Position numbers and translations under genes: made by a program. This document shows positions 35,603 through 44,245 of a DNA stretch of 64,000 nucleotides, piece after piece. The stretch comes from Actinopolymorpha singaporensis. Its GTDB lineage: Bacteria; Actinomycetota; Actinomycetes; Propionibacteriales; Actinopolymorphaceae. Position 1 is the stretch's first letter; each line of letters begins with the position of its first letter. The stretch covers positions 806,001 to 870,000 of the forward strand of contig NZ_LT629732.1 in the NCBI RefSeq assembly GCF_900104745.1, in the 5' to 3' direction. A model generated the notes under the pieces. It did no database searches and was not told the DNA's origin. It saw nothing but the letters and a program-made list of their open reading frames with translations.

Positions 35603-36418
35603 ATGCTCGAGGTCGCGGTCCAGGCGGCACGCTTCCTCGCCGCGCACGCCACCGAGCCGATCCGCCTGGGCGACGTCGCCGACCACGTGGGCTACAGCCC
35701 GTTCCACCTCTCCCGGATCTTCGAACGCCACCTCGGCCTCCCGCCGGGCCAGTTCCTCAGCGCGCACCGGTTCCAGCACGCCAAGCGCCTGCTCCTCGAC
35801 AGCGACGAACGCATCATCGACGTCTGTTTCGCGGTCGGCTTCACCTCCATCGGCACGTTCACCAGCCGGTTCGCGGCCTCGGTGGGGGTCGGCCCGCGCG
35901 AGTTCCGGCGGTTTCCCGACGCGCTCGCCACCGAGCCGCCGCGGCCGGTGAGCCGGCCCGGTGGTGACCGGCACGGCGGCGTGGTCACCGGTGTGGCCCA
36001 TCTCAGCCCTGTCGCGATGGCCGCGCTGGGCGGTTCCGCCGCGGTCTACGTCGGCGTGTTCTCCCGCCGCGCCCCGCGCGGTACGCCGGTGAGCGGCGCC
36101 CTGCTCGACGACGGCGGCGGCTTCGTCCTCACCCGCATCCCGCCGGGCAGTTACTGGCTGCTCGCCGCCGCGTTGCCCGGACGGGCCGACCCGCTCGGAC
36201 AACTCCTTCCCGAGCAGGGCGTCAGCGGCCACTCACCAGGGCCGGTCCGGGTGGCGCCGACCGGGCCCCCGGTGCGACGCGACGTCCACCTCGACCTCAC
36301 GCCGTCCTGGTCCGCGCCCGTGGTCGTGGCGCTGCCCCCGCTGGCCTGCAGAAGCGCAAGATTGGAGAAGACAGCGGCCGGTCGGACCGCTAGCTTGGCC
36401 TCGGGGTACGCAGGGTAG
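35603..36418 (+). CDS. AraC-family regulator with C-terminal beta domain
   Basis: About 271 residues from ATG 35603; GTG 35519 is also in frame. The DNA-binding domain is at the N-terminus ([21 protein letters not shown], then [20 protein letters not shown]), the reverse of the usual AraC order. The C-terminal ~150 residues resemble a carboxypeptidase-regulatory/Ig-like beta fold ([29 protein letters not shown]), perhaps a ligand-sensing module. A perfect SOS-box-like palindrome lies about 175 bp upstream. Confidence 0.75.
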   Translation: MLEVAVQAARFLAAHATEPIRLGDVADHVGYSPFHLSRIFERHLGLPPGQFLSAHRFQHAKRLLLDSDERIIDVCFAVGFTSIGTFTSRFAASVGVGPREFRRFPDALATEPPRPVSRPGGDRHGGVVTGVAHLSPVAMAALGGSAAVYVGVFSRRAPRGTPVSGALLDDGGGFVLTRIPPGSYWLLAAALPGRADPLGQLLPEQGVSGHSPGPVRVAPTGPPVRRDVHLDLTPSWSAPVVVALPPLACRSARLEKTAAGRTASLASGYAG

Positions 36419-36456
36419 ACAGTTCAGCGGCTCGGCCCGCGACGAAGGAGCACACA

Positions 36457-37572
36457 GTGAGCGGCGTACGCGTTCTGGTCGGCACCCGCAAGGGCGCCTT
36501 CATCCTCACCTCCGACGGCCGGCGCGAAGACTGGGACGTCAGCGGTCCGCACTTCCCAGGGTGGGAGACCTACCACGTGAAGGGGTCGCCCGCCGATCCC
36601 GACCGGCTGTACGCCTCGCAGACCAGCGGCTGGTTCGGCCAGGTGATCCAGCGTTCCGACGACGGCGGGAAGACCTGGCAGCCGGCCGGCAACAACTTCA
36701 GCTACGACGGCACGCCCGGCACCCACCAGTGGTACGACGGGACCCCGCACCCCTGGGAGTTCGCCCGGGTGTGGCACCTCGAGCCCTCCCCGACCGACCC
36801 CGAGACCGTCTACGCCGGCGTCGAGGACGCCGCGTTGTTCCGCAGCACAGACGGCGGCCAGACCTGGGGTGAGCTGTCCGGGCTGCGCGGGCACGGATCC
36901 GGCCCACACTGGCAGCCCGGCGCCGGCGGTATGTGCCTGCACACGGTCCTGCTCCACCCCACCGACCCCGATCGGATCTTCGTGGCGATCTCCGCCGCCG
37001 GGGCGTTCCGCACCGACAACGGCGGAAAGACCTGGCAGCCGATCAACCGCGGCCTGAAATCCGAGGGCATCCCGGACCCGGACGCCGAGGTCGGGCACTG
37101 CGTCCACCGCCTCGCCATGCACCCGTCACGGCCGGACGTGCTGTTCATGCAGAAGCACTGGGACGTCATGCGCAGTGACGACGCCGGCGACTCCTGGCAC
37201 GAGATCAGCGGCAACCTGCCGACCGACTTCGGCTTCCCGATCGACGTCCACGCGCACGAGCCCGACACCATCTACGTCGTCCCGATCACCAGCGACTCCC
37301 ACCACTTCCCGCCCGAGGGAAAGCTGCGCGTCTACCGCAGCCGCACCGGAGGCAACGACTGGGAGCCGCTGTCCAGGGGCCTCCCGCAGAGCCACTGCTA
37401 CGTCAACGTCCTGCGGGACGCGATGGCAGTCGACTCGCTGGACTCATGCGGCATCTACTTCGGTACGACCGGCGGCCAGGTCTACGCCTCGGCCGACGCC
37501 GGCGACAGCTGGGCGCCGATCGTGCGCGACCTCCCGGCGGTCCTGTCCGTCGAAGTCCAGACGCTGCCATGA
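36457..37572 (+). CDS. BNR/Asp-box beta-propeller protein (sialidase-like fold)
   Basis: 371 residues with no signal peptide. Asp-box repeats are visible: [45 protein letters not shown], spaced about 50-80 residues, as in a six-bladed propeller. The catalytic residues of true sialidases were not identified, so enzymatic activity is doubtful; the protein looks like a cytoplasmic scaffold or binding protein. Its stop overlaps the start of a MoaD/ThiS-like gene (ATGA), so the two are made together. Confidence 0.8.
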   Translation: MSGVRVLVGTRKGAFILTSDGRREDWDVSGPHFPGWETYHVKGSPADPDRLYASQTSGWFGQVIQRSDDGGKTWQPAGNNFSYDGTPGTHQWYDGTPHPWEFARVWHLEPSPTDPETVYAGVEDAALFRSTDGGQTWGELSGLRGHGSGPHWQPGAGGMCLHTVLLHPTDPDRIFVAISAAGAFRTDNGGKTWQPINRGLKSEGIPDPDAEVGHCVHRLAMHPSRPDVLFMQKHWDVMRSDDAGDSWHEISGNLPTDFGFPIDVHAHEPDTIYVVPITSDSHHFPPEGKLRVYRSRTGGNDWEPLSRGLPQSHCYVNVLRDAMAVDSLDSCGIYFGTTGGQVYASADAGDSWAPIVRDLPAVLSVEVQTLP

Positions 37573-37865
37573 TCCGCGTCGTGCTCCCCGCACACCTGCG
37601 CACCCTGTCGGGAGCGGACCGCGAGGTGCAGCTGGAGGTGCCCGGCGAGCCGACACAGGCGCTGGTGCTGGACGCCCTGGAGGCCCGCTACCCGATGCTG
37701 CGTGGCACGATCCGCGACCCGAAGACGCGACGTCGGCGCGCGTTCGTCCGCTTCTTCGCCTGCCAGCAGGACCTCTCCCACGACGACCCCGACAAGCCGT
37801 TGCCCGGCGAGGTGGCCGACGGCGCCGAGCCGTTCCTGGTGGTCGGCGCCATGGCGGGCGGCTGA
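37569..37865 (+). CDS. MoaD/ThiS-family ubiquitin-like protein
   Basis: 98 residues with the small beta-grasp pattern ([14 protein letters not shown], then [13 protein letters not shown]) and a C-terminal Gly-Gly (GAMAGG), the feature that lets MoaD and ThiS be adenylated and thiocarboxylated. It is translationally coupled to the BNR propeller gene; no MoeB/ThiF activating enzyme or MoaE is adjacent. It could be a sulfur carrier or a protein-modifying tag. The coupling suggests that the propeller is its partner. Confidence 0.8.
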   Translation: MIRVVLPAHLRTLSGADREVQLEVPGEPTQALVLDALEARYPMLRGTIRDPKTRRRRAFVRFFACQQDLSHDDPDKPLPGEVADGAEPFLVVGAMAGG

Positions 37866-37872
37866 GCTTCGG

Positions 37873-38568
37873 TCAGGTCGTCGTGGCGGGGACGGCGCGT
37901 ACCCACGTTCCGTCGTCGGTGAGGTAGGCGTCCACCCGCAACCCCACCTCGGCCAGCGCCTGCTCGAACTGCTCCGTGGACAGCGGCCGGGACAGGAACG
38001 TCTGCGTCCACACCGCGTCGGGAAAGGCGTACTCGAAATGCACCGAGTTGACGCCGGGGCCGACTGGTTCGGACGAGAGGACCCTGGCCACCCCGTCACC
38101 TACCTTGCGCTCCCGGGGCACCACGTCGTGCCAGTCGCTGCCCTCACGCTGGATCAGCACGCATCCCCCGGCCGCGAGATGGTCCAGGCAGGTACGCAGC
38201 ATTCCCCGGCGGACGTCCTCCGAGCCGGCGTGCACCAGGAACGACGCGAGCAGTACGACGTCGAAGTGTTCGCCGAGGTCCAGCGTCTCGATCGGGCTGA
38301 GCACGGTGCGCGCGCCCCGGACGCGTTCCAGCATCTCCGGGGACTCGTCGACGGCGGTCACCGTGAAGCCGCGCTCGAGCAGGGGGTGGGTCATCCGGCC
38401 GACGCCGCAGCCGAGTTCGAGGATCGTGGCGCCGGCCGGCACGGACCGGGCGATGAGGTCGGGAGAGTCGTCCACCGGGATCCTGCTGTACAGCTCCACC
38501 GCGCAGCCGTCCGGTGTGATCGCCCCCGGGCCAGTGCCGTGGTAACCCTCGCGCCGTCGTACTTCCAT
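37873..38568 (-). CDS. Class I SAM-dependent methyltransferase
   Basis: 231 residues from ATG 38568, with GGGAG nine bases upstream. SAM-binding motif I ILELGCGVGRMTHPL, acidic end of strand 2 (VTAVDESPEML) and motif IV region FDVVLLASFLVH. The acceptor substrate is unknown. It converges on the MoaD-like gene (7 bp apart) and lies downstream of DoxX on the same strand. Confidence 0.84.
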   Translation of the reverse strand: MEVRRREGYHGTGPGAITPDGCAVELYSRIPVDDSPDLIARSVPAGATILELGCGVGRMTHPLLERGFTVTAVDESPEMLERVRGARTVLSPIETLDLGEHFDVVLLASFLVHAGSEDVRRGMLRTCLDHLAAGGCVLIQREGSDWHDVVPRERKVGDGVARVLSSEPVGPGVNSVHFEYAFPDAVWTQTFLSRPLSTEQFEQALAEVGLRVDAYLTDDGTWVRAVPATTT

Positions 38569-38608
38569 CCGGCCCACTCCCTCTCGCTCGGTCGCGTCCC
38601 TCGTTCGA

Positions 38609-39031
38609 TCAACGACGCAACCTGGCGAGTAGCTCCCTGGTGTCCGCCCATCGCGCCCGTGCGACCAACCCGAGAAGGGCACCCAGGGCCACGGTGAGGA
38701 TCGCCACCGCGGCCATACCCGGTATCAGGAACAGGTTGGTGAGCGTGGCGCAGACCATCAGCCCCACCAGAGCGATCGCGGCGGGTCCACAAAGTCGCGG
38801 AACCAGCAGGCCGATCGCGCCGGCGAGCTCACACGCGCCGGTGAGGTAGCGGAACCACTGGCCGAACCCGATGGCCTCGAAACCCTCCACCTGCGCAGGG
38901 TCGCCGGACAGTTTTGTGAACGCCGCGGACAGGAACACCGCCGCGAGCAGGACCTGAAGGACCCAGAGGGCGACGGTGAGTGCGCGAGAGCGGTGCGGCG
39001 CGTCGGTCGTCCGGACTTCGTGCGTGGCCAT
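38609..39031 (-). CDS. DoxX-family membrane protein
   Basis: 140 residues, four transmembrane segments, with the family pattern LAAVFLSAAFTKLSG, RYLTGACELAGAIGLL and ALVGLMVCATLTN. Related proteins take part in thiol or quinone redox chemistry at the membrane. ATG 39031 has GGGGAG ten bases upstream. It lies 40 bp upstream of the methyltransferase gene and is likely co-transcribed with it. Confidence 0.83.
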   Translation of the reverse strand: MATHEVRTTDAPHRSRALTVALWVLQVLLAAVFLSAAFTKLSGDPAQVEGFEAIGFGQWFRYLTGACELAGAIGLLVPRLCGPAAIALVGLMVCATLTNLFLIPGMAAVAILTVALGALLGLVARARWADTRELLARLRR

Positions 39032-39185
39032 GAGACGTGCTCCCCTTCGGGCGGCCCGGGCGTGGCCGGGCGGTACGAACGTGTCGGTGTATGGACCGTC
39101 CACGTCGCCCGAAGTCATCGGTGACGCACCAGATGCACATCGCGGAGTGACCGGAGGAGAACCGAACGCGGATGTTGCTGGACAG

Positions 39186-39236
39186 CACGACAGGCGCTGA
39201 CGCCAGCGGGGGGTTCCGGCATCAACGCCTGTCGTG
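39186..39236 (-). terminator. Inverted repeat downstream of the NlpC/P60 gene
   Basis: Perfect 11-bp arms (39186-39196 and 39226-39236) enclose a smaller gctg/cagc hairpin. It stands 30-80 bp beyond the NlpC/P60 stop, before the DoxX gene of the same strand, so it probably separates the two units. Confidence 0.5.
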
Positions 39237-39265
39237 GTTCGGGGGGGCGCGGAGAGGTGCGCGGC

Positions 39266-40396
39266 CTAGCCGGGCCGCACCGCTCCGGCGTAGGGCATGT
39301 ATTCCATCTTGATGTACTCGACGGACTTACCCGGGCGCGGCGCGTGGATGACCATGCCGTTGCCCGCGTAGATGCCCACGTGGTGACGGTCGCTGTAGAA
39401 GAGCACCAGGTCACCGATCCGCAGCTGGGACTTGGAGATCTTGGTGGAGATGGCGTACTGCGAACGCGAGGAGTGCGGCAGGGAAACGCCCGCTGCTCCC
39501 CACGCGCCCATGGTGAGGCCGGAGCAGTCCCAGCTGTTGGGGCCGGCCGCACCGAAGACGTACGGCTCACCGAGCTGGGCCTTGGCGAACGCCAACGCGG
39601 TCGCGCCGCGGCCGCTGGAGGGCGCGGGAGCGGGAGCAGGTGCGGGACCCGGGTTGGACGGGGGGCCGGACTTCGGCGTGGTGCGGCTGCCACCGCCGGT
39701 GCTGCGCGTCGAACGAGCCGCCGCCTTCTCCCGCGCGGCCTGCTCGCGGGCGGCCTTCTCGCGGGCCGCGCGCTCGGCGGCCTCGATGCGCCGCTTCTGC
39801 TCGGCGGTCAGGCGATCGAGCAGGGCCTTCGCCTCGGCAGCGTTGCGGAGCGCGGTCTTCCGGCGGGCGTCGGCCTGGCTCTTGGCCTCGCGGTAGCTCG
39901 CGAGCTCCGCCGACCGGGCCGCACGCTGCTCGGCGAGCCGCTTCTGGCTTTCCTGCAGCTGCCGGAGCATGTCGCCCTGCTGGGCGTCGACGACCTTGAC
40001 CGTGCGCATCCTGGCCAGGTATTCGTCCGGGTTCTTCGACACCGCGAGCTGAGCGGTCATGTCGACGTTGCCGGCGCGGTACTGGGCAGCGGCGAACTGT
40101 CCGATGTCGCCACGCAGAGCGCTCACGCGCTGCTGCTGGCGGGTGACGTCGGCGTCGAGGCTGCGCACCCGGCGGTTGATGGCCGTCATCTTGTCACCCA
40201 GCTCGTTGGCCTGCTCGGTGACCTTCTCGGCCTTCGCGTACAGCTCGTTGACCTGCTGGCGGACCTCACCGATGCTTCGCGTCGACGGCTCGGCGTAGCT
40301 GCTCGAACCGGGGAGCGCGACCAGAGCGGCCAGGGTCGCCGTGGTGGTGCCGACGACGAACAACGCGCGCCCTGACCGGGCCCTGCGGGTTGTCAC
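39266..40396 (-). CDS. Secreted NlpC/P60 peptidoglycan endopeptidase (RipA-like)
   Basis: 376 residues. Sec signal peptide at 1-35, a long coiled coil (about 40-250, with a Lys/Arg/Ala/Glu-rich stretch), a Pro-rich linker, then a C-terminal NlpC/P60 domain. The catalytic Cys is in WDCSGL, the His in RHHVGIYAG and the third polar residue in VIHAPRPG. It would cut peptide stems of peptidoglycan during growth or division. GTG 40396 is preceded by AAAGG, directly downstream of a c-di-AMP riboswitch. The coupling of this riboswitch to cell-wall hydrolases is well known in actinomycetes. Confidence 0.92.
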   Translation of the reverse strand: MTTRRARSGRALFVVGTTTATLAALVALPGSSSYAEPSTRSIGEVRQQVNELYAKAEKVTEQANELGDKMTAINRRVRSLDADVTRQQQRVSALRGDIGQFAAAQYRAGNVDMTAQLAVSKNPDEYLARMRTVKVVDAQQGDMLRQLQESQKRLAEQRAARSAELASYREAKSQADARRKTALRNAAEAKALLDRLTAEQKRRIEAAERAAREKAAREQAAREKAAARSTRSTGGGSRTTPKSGPPSNPGPAPAPAPAPSSGRGATALAFAKAQLGEPYVFGAAGPNSWDCSGLTMGAWGAAGVSLPHSSRSQYAISTKISKSQLRIGDLVLFYSDRHHVGIYAGNGMVIHAPRPGKSVEYIKMEYMPYAGAVRPG

Positions 40397-40411
40397 AGGC
40401 GGTGCCTTTCT

Positions 40412-40550
40412 TCCTCAACGCCTACCGGGTGAGCTGACGGGTTCGGGCCGGGAAGTTGCCCTACGGCGGGTCCGGCGGTCAACGTGCGACCGTCGCGCCT
40501 GCCGATTCACCCCAGAAAACACGTGGTTCCCCGGCTCCCCGCAGGACTGA
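40412..40550 (-). ncRNA. c-di-AMP riboswitch (ydaO-yuaA class)
   Basis: Read on the minus strand, the leader of the NlpC/P60 gene contains the conserved blocks GGGGAGCCGGGGAACC, GGGGTGAATC, CCCGAACCCGTCAGCT and ACCCGGTAGGCG in the right order and spacing. These are the core of the actinobacterial ydaO-type riboswitch, which senses c-di-AMP and controls cell-wall hydrolase and Rpf genes. The 3' end lies about 15 nt before the start codon, next to the ribosome site. A perfect 8-bp dyad (tgatccac/gtggatca, 40548-40564) borders the 5' end. Confidence 0.88.
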
Positions 40551-40564
40551 TCCACGGTGGATCA

Positions 40565-41076
40565 ACCCAACAGGGACTAAGCGAGACATCTGCGTCGACC
40601 CGGACGGCCGACTCAAACTGGACAGATATCTGATGGAGACCATAGTGACCAGTCCGTGATCAATCAACACCGGCACCCCTGAGAAGTTGTCCGGGAATTC
40701 GGCATCTCGCAAGGTTTGTTCCCGCTACGCGGGATCACCTCGGCATACGGGCTGGTCACAGCGTTGCGCAGAGGTTCAGCCGGGCGGAGGCACAGTGCGC
40801 ACGCCCGACCGCGGTCGGCGGTGGAAAGCCGGAACGCGACCTCGCACGGACGCGCCACCTCACCATCACGAGTACGCAGGACGTCGGGCGGTCGGGGTTC
40901 CCGGCCGGATCGGCACACACAGCCGCTGCAACGGCAGGTCGCCCGCGTAATGATCACAGTCTGGAAACGAAGTCCGGACACAAGCCCGGAAGGCGGCTAC
41001 GCTGCAGCACCGAAATTCCGGTACGGATCGCTAAGCTAGCCGACCGGTGACCCCCTAGAAAGATGAGGCTGTAACT
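40565..41076. other. Gene-free stretch between riboswitch and DUF6131-like gene
   Basis: No convincing gene in about 510 bp: open frames of 87-107 codons on both strands overlap one another and have no domain or ribosome site. The region should hold the promoter of the riboswitch/NlpC transcript (minus) and that of the small membrane protein (plus). A short gcggg/cccgc hairpin lies near 40722-40734. Confidence 0.5.
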
Positions 41077-41232
41077 GTGATCATCCTCGGCATCATCCTC
41101 ACGATCCTGGGCTTCGCCCTGGGAATCTCGATCCTCTCGACCATCGGCATCATCCTGCTGGTCATCGGAGTGGTGCTGTTCATCCTGGGCGCCATCGGAC
41201 GTCCGGTCGGCGGCCGGAAGGTCTGGTTCTGA
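41077..41232 (+). CDS. 51-residue hydrophobic protein, DUF6131-like
   Basis: A short gene read directly from the DNA: GTG 41077 to TGA 41230-41232. The product is almost wholly hydrophobic (Ile/Leu/Val/Gly-rich), with two membrane segments joined near ISILSTIG, then a basic Gly-rich tail GRPVGGRKVWF. This pattern is shared by small DUF6131-type actinobacterial membrane proteins. GAGG stands eight bases before the start and a strong hairpin follows the gene, which supports an independent small transcript. Function unknown. Confidence 0.8.
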   Translation: MIILGIILTILGFALGISILSTIGIILLVIGVVLFILGAIGRPVGGRKVWF

Positions 41233-41297
41233 CCCGAATCAATCTGTGAGCCAACCGGCTCTCCCGGCAGTAGCTGGGCGACCGGGTTCGGCCGTTG

Positions 41298-41331
41298 CGC
41301 TGGCAGCCTTCCTTCGGGAAGGCTGCCAGCG
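41298..41331 (+). terminator. 15-bp perfect hairpin with TTCG loop
   Basis: cgctggcagccttcc / ggaaggctgccagcg (41298-41312 and 41317-41331) closed by the very stable TTCG tetraloop and followed shortly by tttt at 41337-41340. It lies 65 bp after the small membrane-protein gene and 35 bp before the esterase, so it is probably an intrinsic terminator. Confidence 0.8.
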
Positions 41332-41366
41332 ACGTGTTTTCCGGCCACAGTGAAGGAGCTCCGCCG

Positions 41367-42134
41367 ATGGCGTTGATGCGTTGCGACTTCTTCTCCGAGG
41401 CACTGGAGCTCAGCACCTCGATGACGGTGATCCTGCCGCAGGAGACGAGCACCCAGATCGGGATGTCCGGCGCCGCGCGCGCGGGCGGTGCCCCTGTGCT
41501 CTACCTGCTGCACGGCCTCAGTGACGACGACACCATCTGGCTGCGGCGTACGTCCATCGAACGCTACGTCTCCACGCTCGGCCTCGCGGTCGTCATGCCT
41601 GCAGTGCACCGCAGCTTCTACGCCGACGAGGCGCACGGCAACCGTTACTGGACTTTCCTGTCGGAGGAGCTTCCCTCCCTCGTCGACCACTTCTTCAAGG
41701 TGTCCACCCGTCGCCAGGACACGTTCGTCGCGGGCCTGTCGATGGGCGGGTACGGCGCCGTCAAGTGGGCCTTGCGCCAGCCGGAACGCTTCGCGGCGGC
41801 GGCCAGTCTCTCCGGGGCGCTCGACGTGGCCAACCCCGGTATGCGGCAAGGCCGGCCCGAACTCATGGACCGGGTCTTCGGCGAAGATGTCCGCGGCACC
41901 GACAACGACCTGCTGTGGCTGCTGGAGCAGGCCGCGAAGTCGGGCCGACAACTACCGGCTCTGCACGTGTCGTGTGGCACCGAGGATCACCTGCTGGCCC
42001 ACAACCACGCGTTCGTCGACACCGCCCGCCGCCTGGACGTACCCGTCACGGTGGAGTACGAGCCCGGCGAGCACGAGTGGGGCCTGTGGGACCGCAAGAT
42101 CCAGGACGTGCTCCGCTGGTTGCCGCTGTCCTGA
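41367..42134 (+). CDS. Esterase D-like alpha/beta hydrolase
   Basis: 255 residues from ATG 41367, AAGGAG eight bases upstream. Alpha/beta hydrolase landmarks: oxyanion region [12 protein letters not shown], nucleophile elbow GLSMGG, acid in CGTEDHL and His in GEHEWGLW. This is the esterase-family/S-formylglutathione hydrolase-like or acetyl-esterase group; no signal peptide. It follows a strong terminator and converges on the ABC solute-binding protein gene (4 bp apart). Substrate unknown. Confidence 0.87.
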   Translation: MALMRCDFFSEALELSTSMTVILPQETSTQIGMSGAARAGGAPVLYLLHGLSDDDTIWLRRTSIERYVSTLGLAVVMPAVHRSFYADEAHGNRYWTFLSEELPSLVDHFFKVSTRRQDTFVAGLSMGGYGAVKWALRQPERFAAAASLSGALDVANPGMRQGRPELMDRVFGEDVRGTDNDLLWLLEQAAKSGRQLPALHVSCGTEDHLLAHNHAFVDTARRLDVPVTVEYEPGEHEWGLWDRKIQDVLRWLPLS

Positions 42135-42138
42135 CGGC

Positions 42139-43485
42139 CTACTTGTAGTGCCTGGTGTAGCTCTCCTCGATCAGGTCGGCCCGCGACTGCAGCTGCTTCT
42201 GCAGCCGGCCGAAGACCGCCCCCACCGACACGGTGGGGGAGTACAGCTTCTGCAGGCCGACGTCCATCATGTAACCGGCGTTGGAAACCAGGGGACGAAC
42301 GAGGTCCTGCGGCTTGGTCTTCGGTAGTTGCCGAAGCGCCGTGGAGAACTTGTCGTCCTGCCTGGTCAGCGCCACCAGCTTGGGATCGCTCTGAGCCGCC
42401 TTCACCACCGGCATGTAACCGCTGGCCATCGTCCACTGTGCAGACTTGGCCGGCTGCGCGAGGAAACGCAGGAACGCGAACGCAGCCTGCTTGCGCTCGG
42501 CCGGGGCATTCCGCAGGATCCCGAACCCGCTGCCCCCGGTGGGGCAGCCGAACCTACCCTCGTGCTCGGGCAGGAAACCGGTGCCGATCTCGAAGCCTCC
42601 GGCCTTGGCCAGCTCTGAGGTGTTCTTCAGGCTGCCGGTGCTGAGCACGGTGCATGCCGTGACGCCTTGACCGAAGTCGATGTCCGGCGTCTGGGAGAGG
42701 TAGGCGGCGCGGTCCGTGCGGATGAAGTCGACCATCCACCTGCCGGCAGCCAGCGCCGGCTCGTCACCGATGCTGATGTCCAGGCCCCTGGAGAAGTTGC
42801 CGCCCCACGCCCAGACGTTGTTCTGGAAGTACCAGCTGGCGTAGGTGCCGCCCATGGCGAACGCCCGCGGCGCGCCTTCCCTGCCCTTCACCTTCATCAT
42901 CGCCGGCGCCCACTCACGGAACTCCTCCCAGCTGCGGGGCGCTCGCGCGGGGAGTCCGGCCCGGGCGAAGATCTGCTTGTAGTAGAAGAGCGGCGTGCTG
43001 CGGGCGAACGGGATCCACCAGGTCCTGCCCTGGACCGTGCCTTCCTGAATGAACTGGTCTATGTAGGTGTGCGGGCCGAGGCGGTCGTCGAAGTAGGAGT
43101 TCAACGGCTCCAGCGCGTCGGCCAGGTGCATCTTGCGCCAGGTGATCTCGGAGAACACCGCGAGGTCGGGAATCTGCCGGGCGATGATCGCCGCCGCGAC
43201 CTTCTGCATCGTCTGCTCGTAGCTGCCCTGGAACTGCGCCTCGACGAAGACGTCGCGCTGGGACTGGTTGAACTCGTCGATCAGCTTCTGCAGTGCCTCC
43301 TGCAGGATCCCGCCGAAGGAGTGCCAGGCGACGATGTGGGTGCGCCTGCGGGACTCCCGCGGCGTGGCGCCGGTGACCTGGGTGTACTCACCCCCGCCGC
43401 AGCCGGCGAGCGCGCCGACGCCCACTCCGCCGAGCGCGGCCAGGAATCCTCGGCGACTCCACCGCGGCATGTCGTTCCCCGTCAT
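42139..43485 (-). CDS. Sugar ABC transporter solute-binding lipoprotein
   Basis: 448 residues from ATG 43485 (GAGGAG a few bases upstream). Twin-arginine signal SRRGFLAALGGVGVGALAGC ending in a lipobox cysteine, then a family 1 extracellular binding protein fold (HIVAWHSFGG near the start, GGSGFGILRNAP, AFAFLRFLAQPAKS). It would bind an oligosaccharide or polyol outside the membrane for CUT1-type uptake. The only adjacent transporter gene, a permease upstream, is broken, and no second permease or ATPase is present, so uptake would need parts encoded elsewhere. Confidence 0.87.
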   Translation of the reverse strand: MTGNDMPRWSRRGFLAALGGVGVGALAGCGGGEYTQVTGATPRESRRRTHIVAWHSFGGILQEALQKLIDEFNQSQRDVFVEAQFQGSYEQTMQKVAAAIIARQIPDLAVFSEITWRKMHLADALEPLNSYFDDRLGPHTYIDQFIQEGTVQGRTWWIPFARSTPLFYYKQIFARAGLPARAPRSWEEFREWAPAMMKVKGREGAPRAFAMGGTYASWYFQNNVWAWGGNFSRGLDISIGDEPALAAGRWMVDFIRTDRAAYLSQTPDIDFGQGVTACTVLSTGSLKNTSELAKAGGFEIGTGFLPEHEGRFGCPTGGSGFGILRNAPAERKQAAFAFLRFLAQPAKSAQWTMASGYMPVVKAAQSDPKLVALTRQDDKFSTALRQLPKTKPQDLVRPLVSNAGYMMDVGLQKLYSPTVSVGAVFGRLQKQLQSRADLIEESYTRHYK

Positions 43486-43504
43486 GCTTCTCCTCATGCC
43501 GCCG

Positions 43505-44129
43505 TCAACCCTTCGTTGCGCCCTGGGTGAGCCCTGCGACGATCTGCGGCTGCGCGAAGAAGAACACCACCAGCGGCGGCAGGACGACGGACACCGTCGC
43601 CGCCATCACCGCACCCCAGTTGGTGAAATCCTCTACGTTCTTCAGCATCAGCAGCCCGACCGGCAGCGTGCGCATCGAGTCGGTGTTCGTGGCGACCATC
43701 GGCCAGATGAAGTCGTTCCACTTCTCGACCAGCGCGATGACGACGACGGTCACGACCATCGGACGCGACATCGGCAGGATGATGCTCCACAGGATCCGCA
43801 GGTGACCGGCGCCGTCCACCTTGGCCGCCTCGCTCACCTCGCCCGGCAGCGTCATCATGTGCTGGCGCAGCAGGAACATCGCGAACACGCTGCCCACGCC
43901 GGGGATGGCCAGCCCGGCGTAGGTGTTGACCCAGCCGAGGTTGGCGATCGTGAGGTAGTTGGGCAGCAGGACGACCCGCGCCGGGCACCATCATCGCACC
44001 CAGGAAGATCAGGAACACGAGGTTCTTGGCCGGGAAGCGCAGATAGGCGAAGGCGTACGACGACAGCACCGCGACGCAGATCTGGATCAGCTCACCGGCC
44101 AGGGTACGACCCGAGACTCCAGCACACAC
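43505..44129 (-). pseudogene. CUT1 sugar ABC permease, 5'-truncated and frameshifted
   Basis: MalG-type permease in two frames. The 5' part (44129 to ~43985) reads ELIQICVAVLSSYAFAYLRF...GAMMVP; the 3' part (from ~43981) reads VVLLPNYLTIANLGWVNTY through the EAA loop GEVSEAAKVDGAGHLRILW to the stop at 43505. One extra base in the G/C run at about 43976-43988 separates the halves; removing it restores MMVPARVVLLPNY. In addition about 75 N-terminal residues of a normal permease are missing upstream. It precedes the solute-binding protein gene by 20 bp. A sequencing error could explain the shift but not the truncation. Confidence 0.78.
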
Positions 44130-44173
44130 AGGGATCCGCGGCCGTGAAGATGGTGGCAGGCGGTAGGCTATGG

Positions 44174-44194
44174 GTTGCGGAACGTATGCGCAAC
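44174..44194. promoter_or_regulatory. Inverted repeat GTTGCG/CGCAAC, possible sugar-operon operator
   Basis: gttgcg (44174-44179) and cgcaac (44189-44194) flank 9 bp; another cgcgcaac follows at 44202-44209. It lies upstream of both the broken permease (minus) and the VOC gene (plus). It resembles LacI-family operators only loosely. Confidence 0.3.
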
Positions 44195-44245
44195 TGGTTC
44201 ACGCGCAACATCCAGGTGTCGGTGCTTCCTGCCAGGATTGAGCGC

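Noticed and set aside
35344..35652. 102-codon minus-strand frame crossing the SOS-like palindrome
   Set aside because: No ribosome site or domain, and it overlaps the AraC gene.
40664..41039. Overlapping 87-107-codon frames on both strands upstream of the small membrane protein
   Set aside because: They overlap one another, lack ribosome sites and motifs, and have the composition of non-coding DNA.
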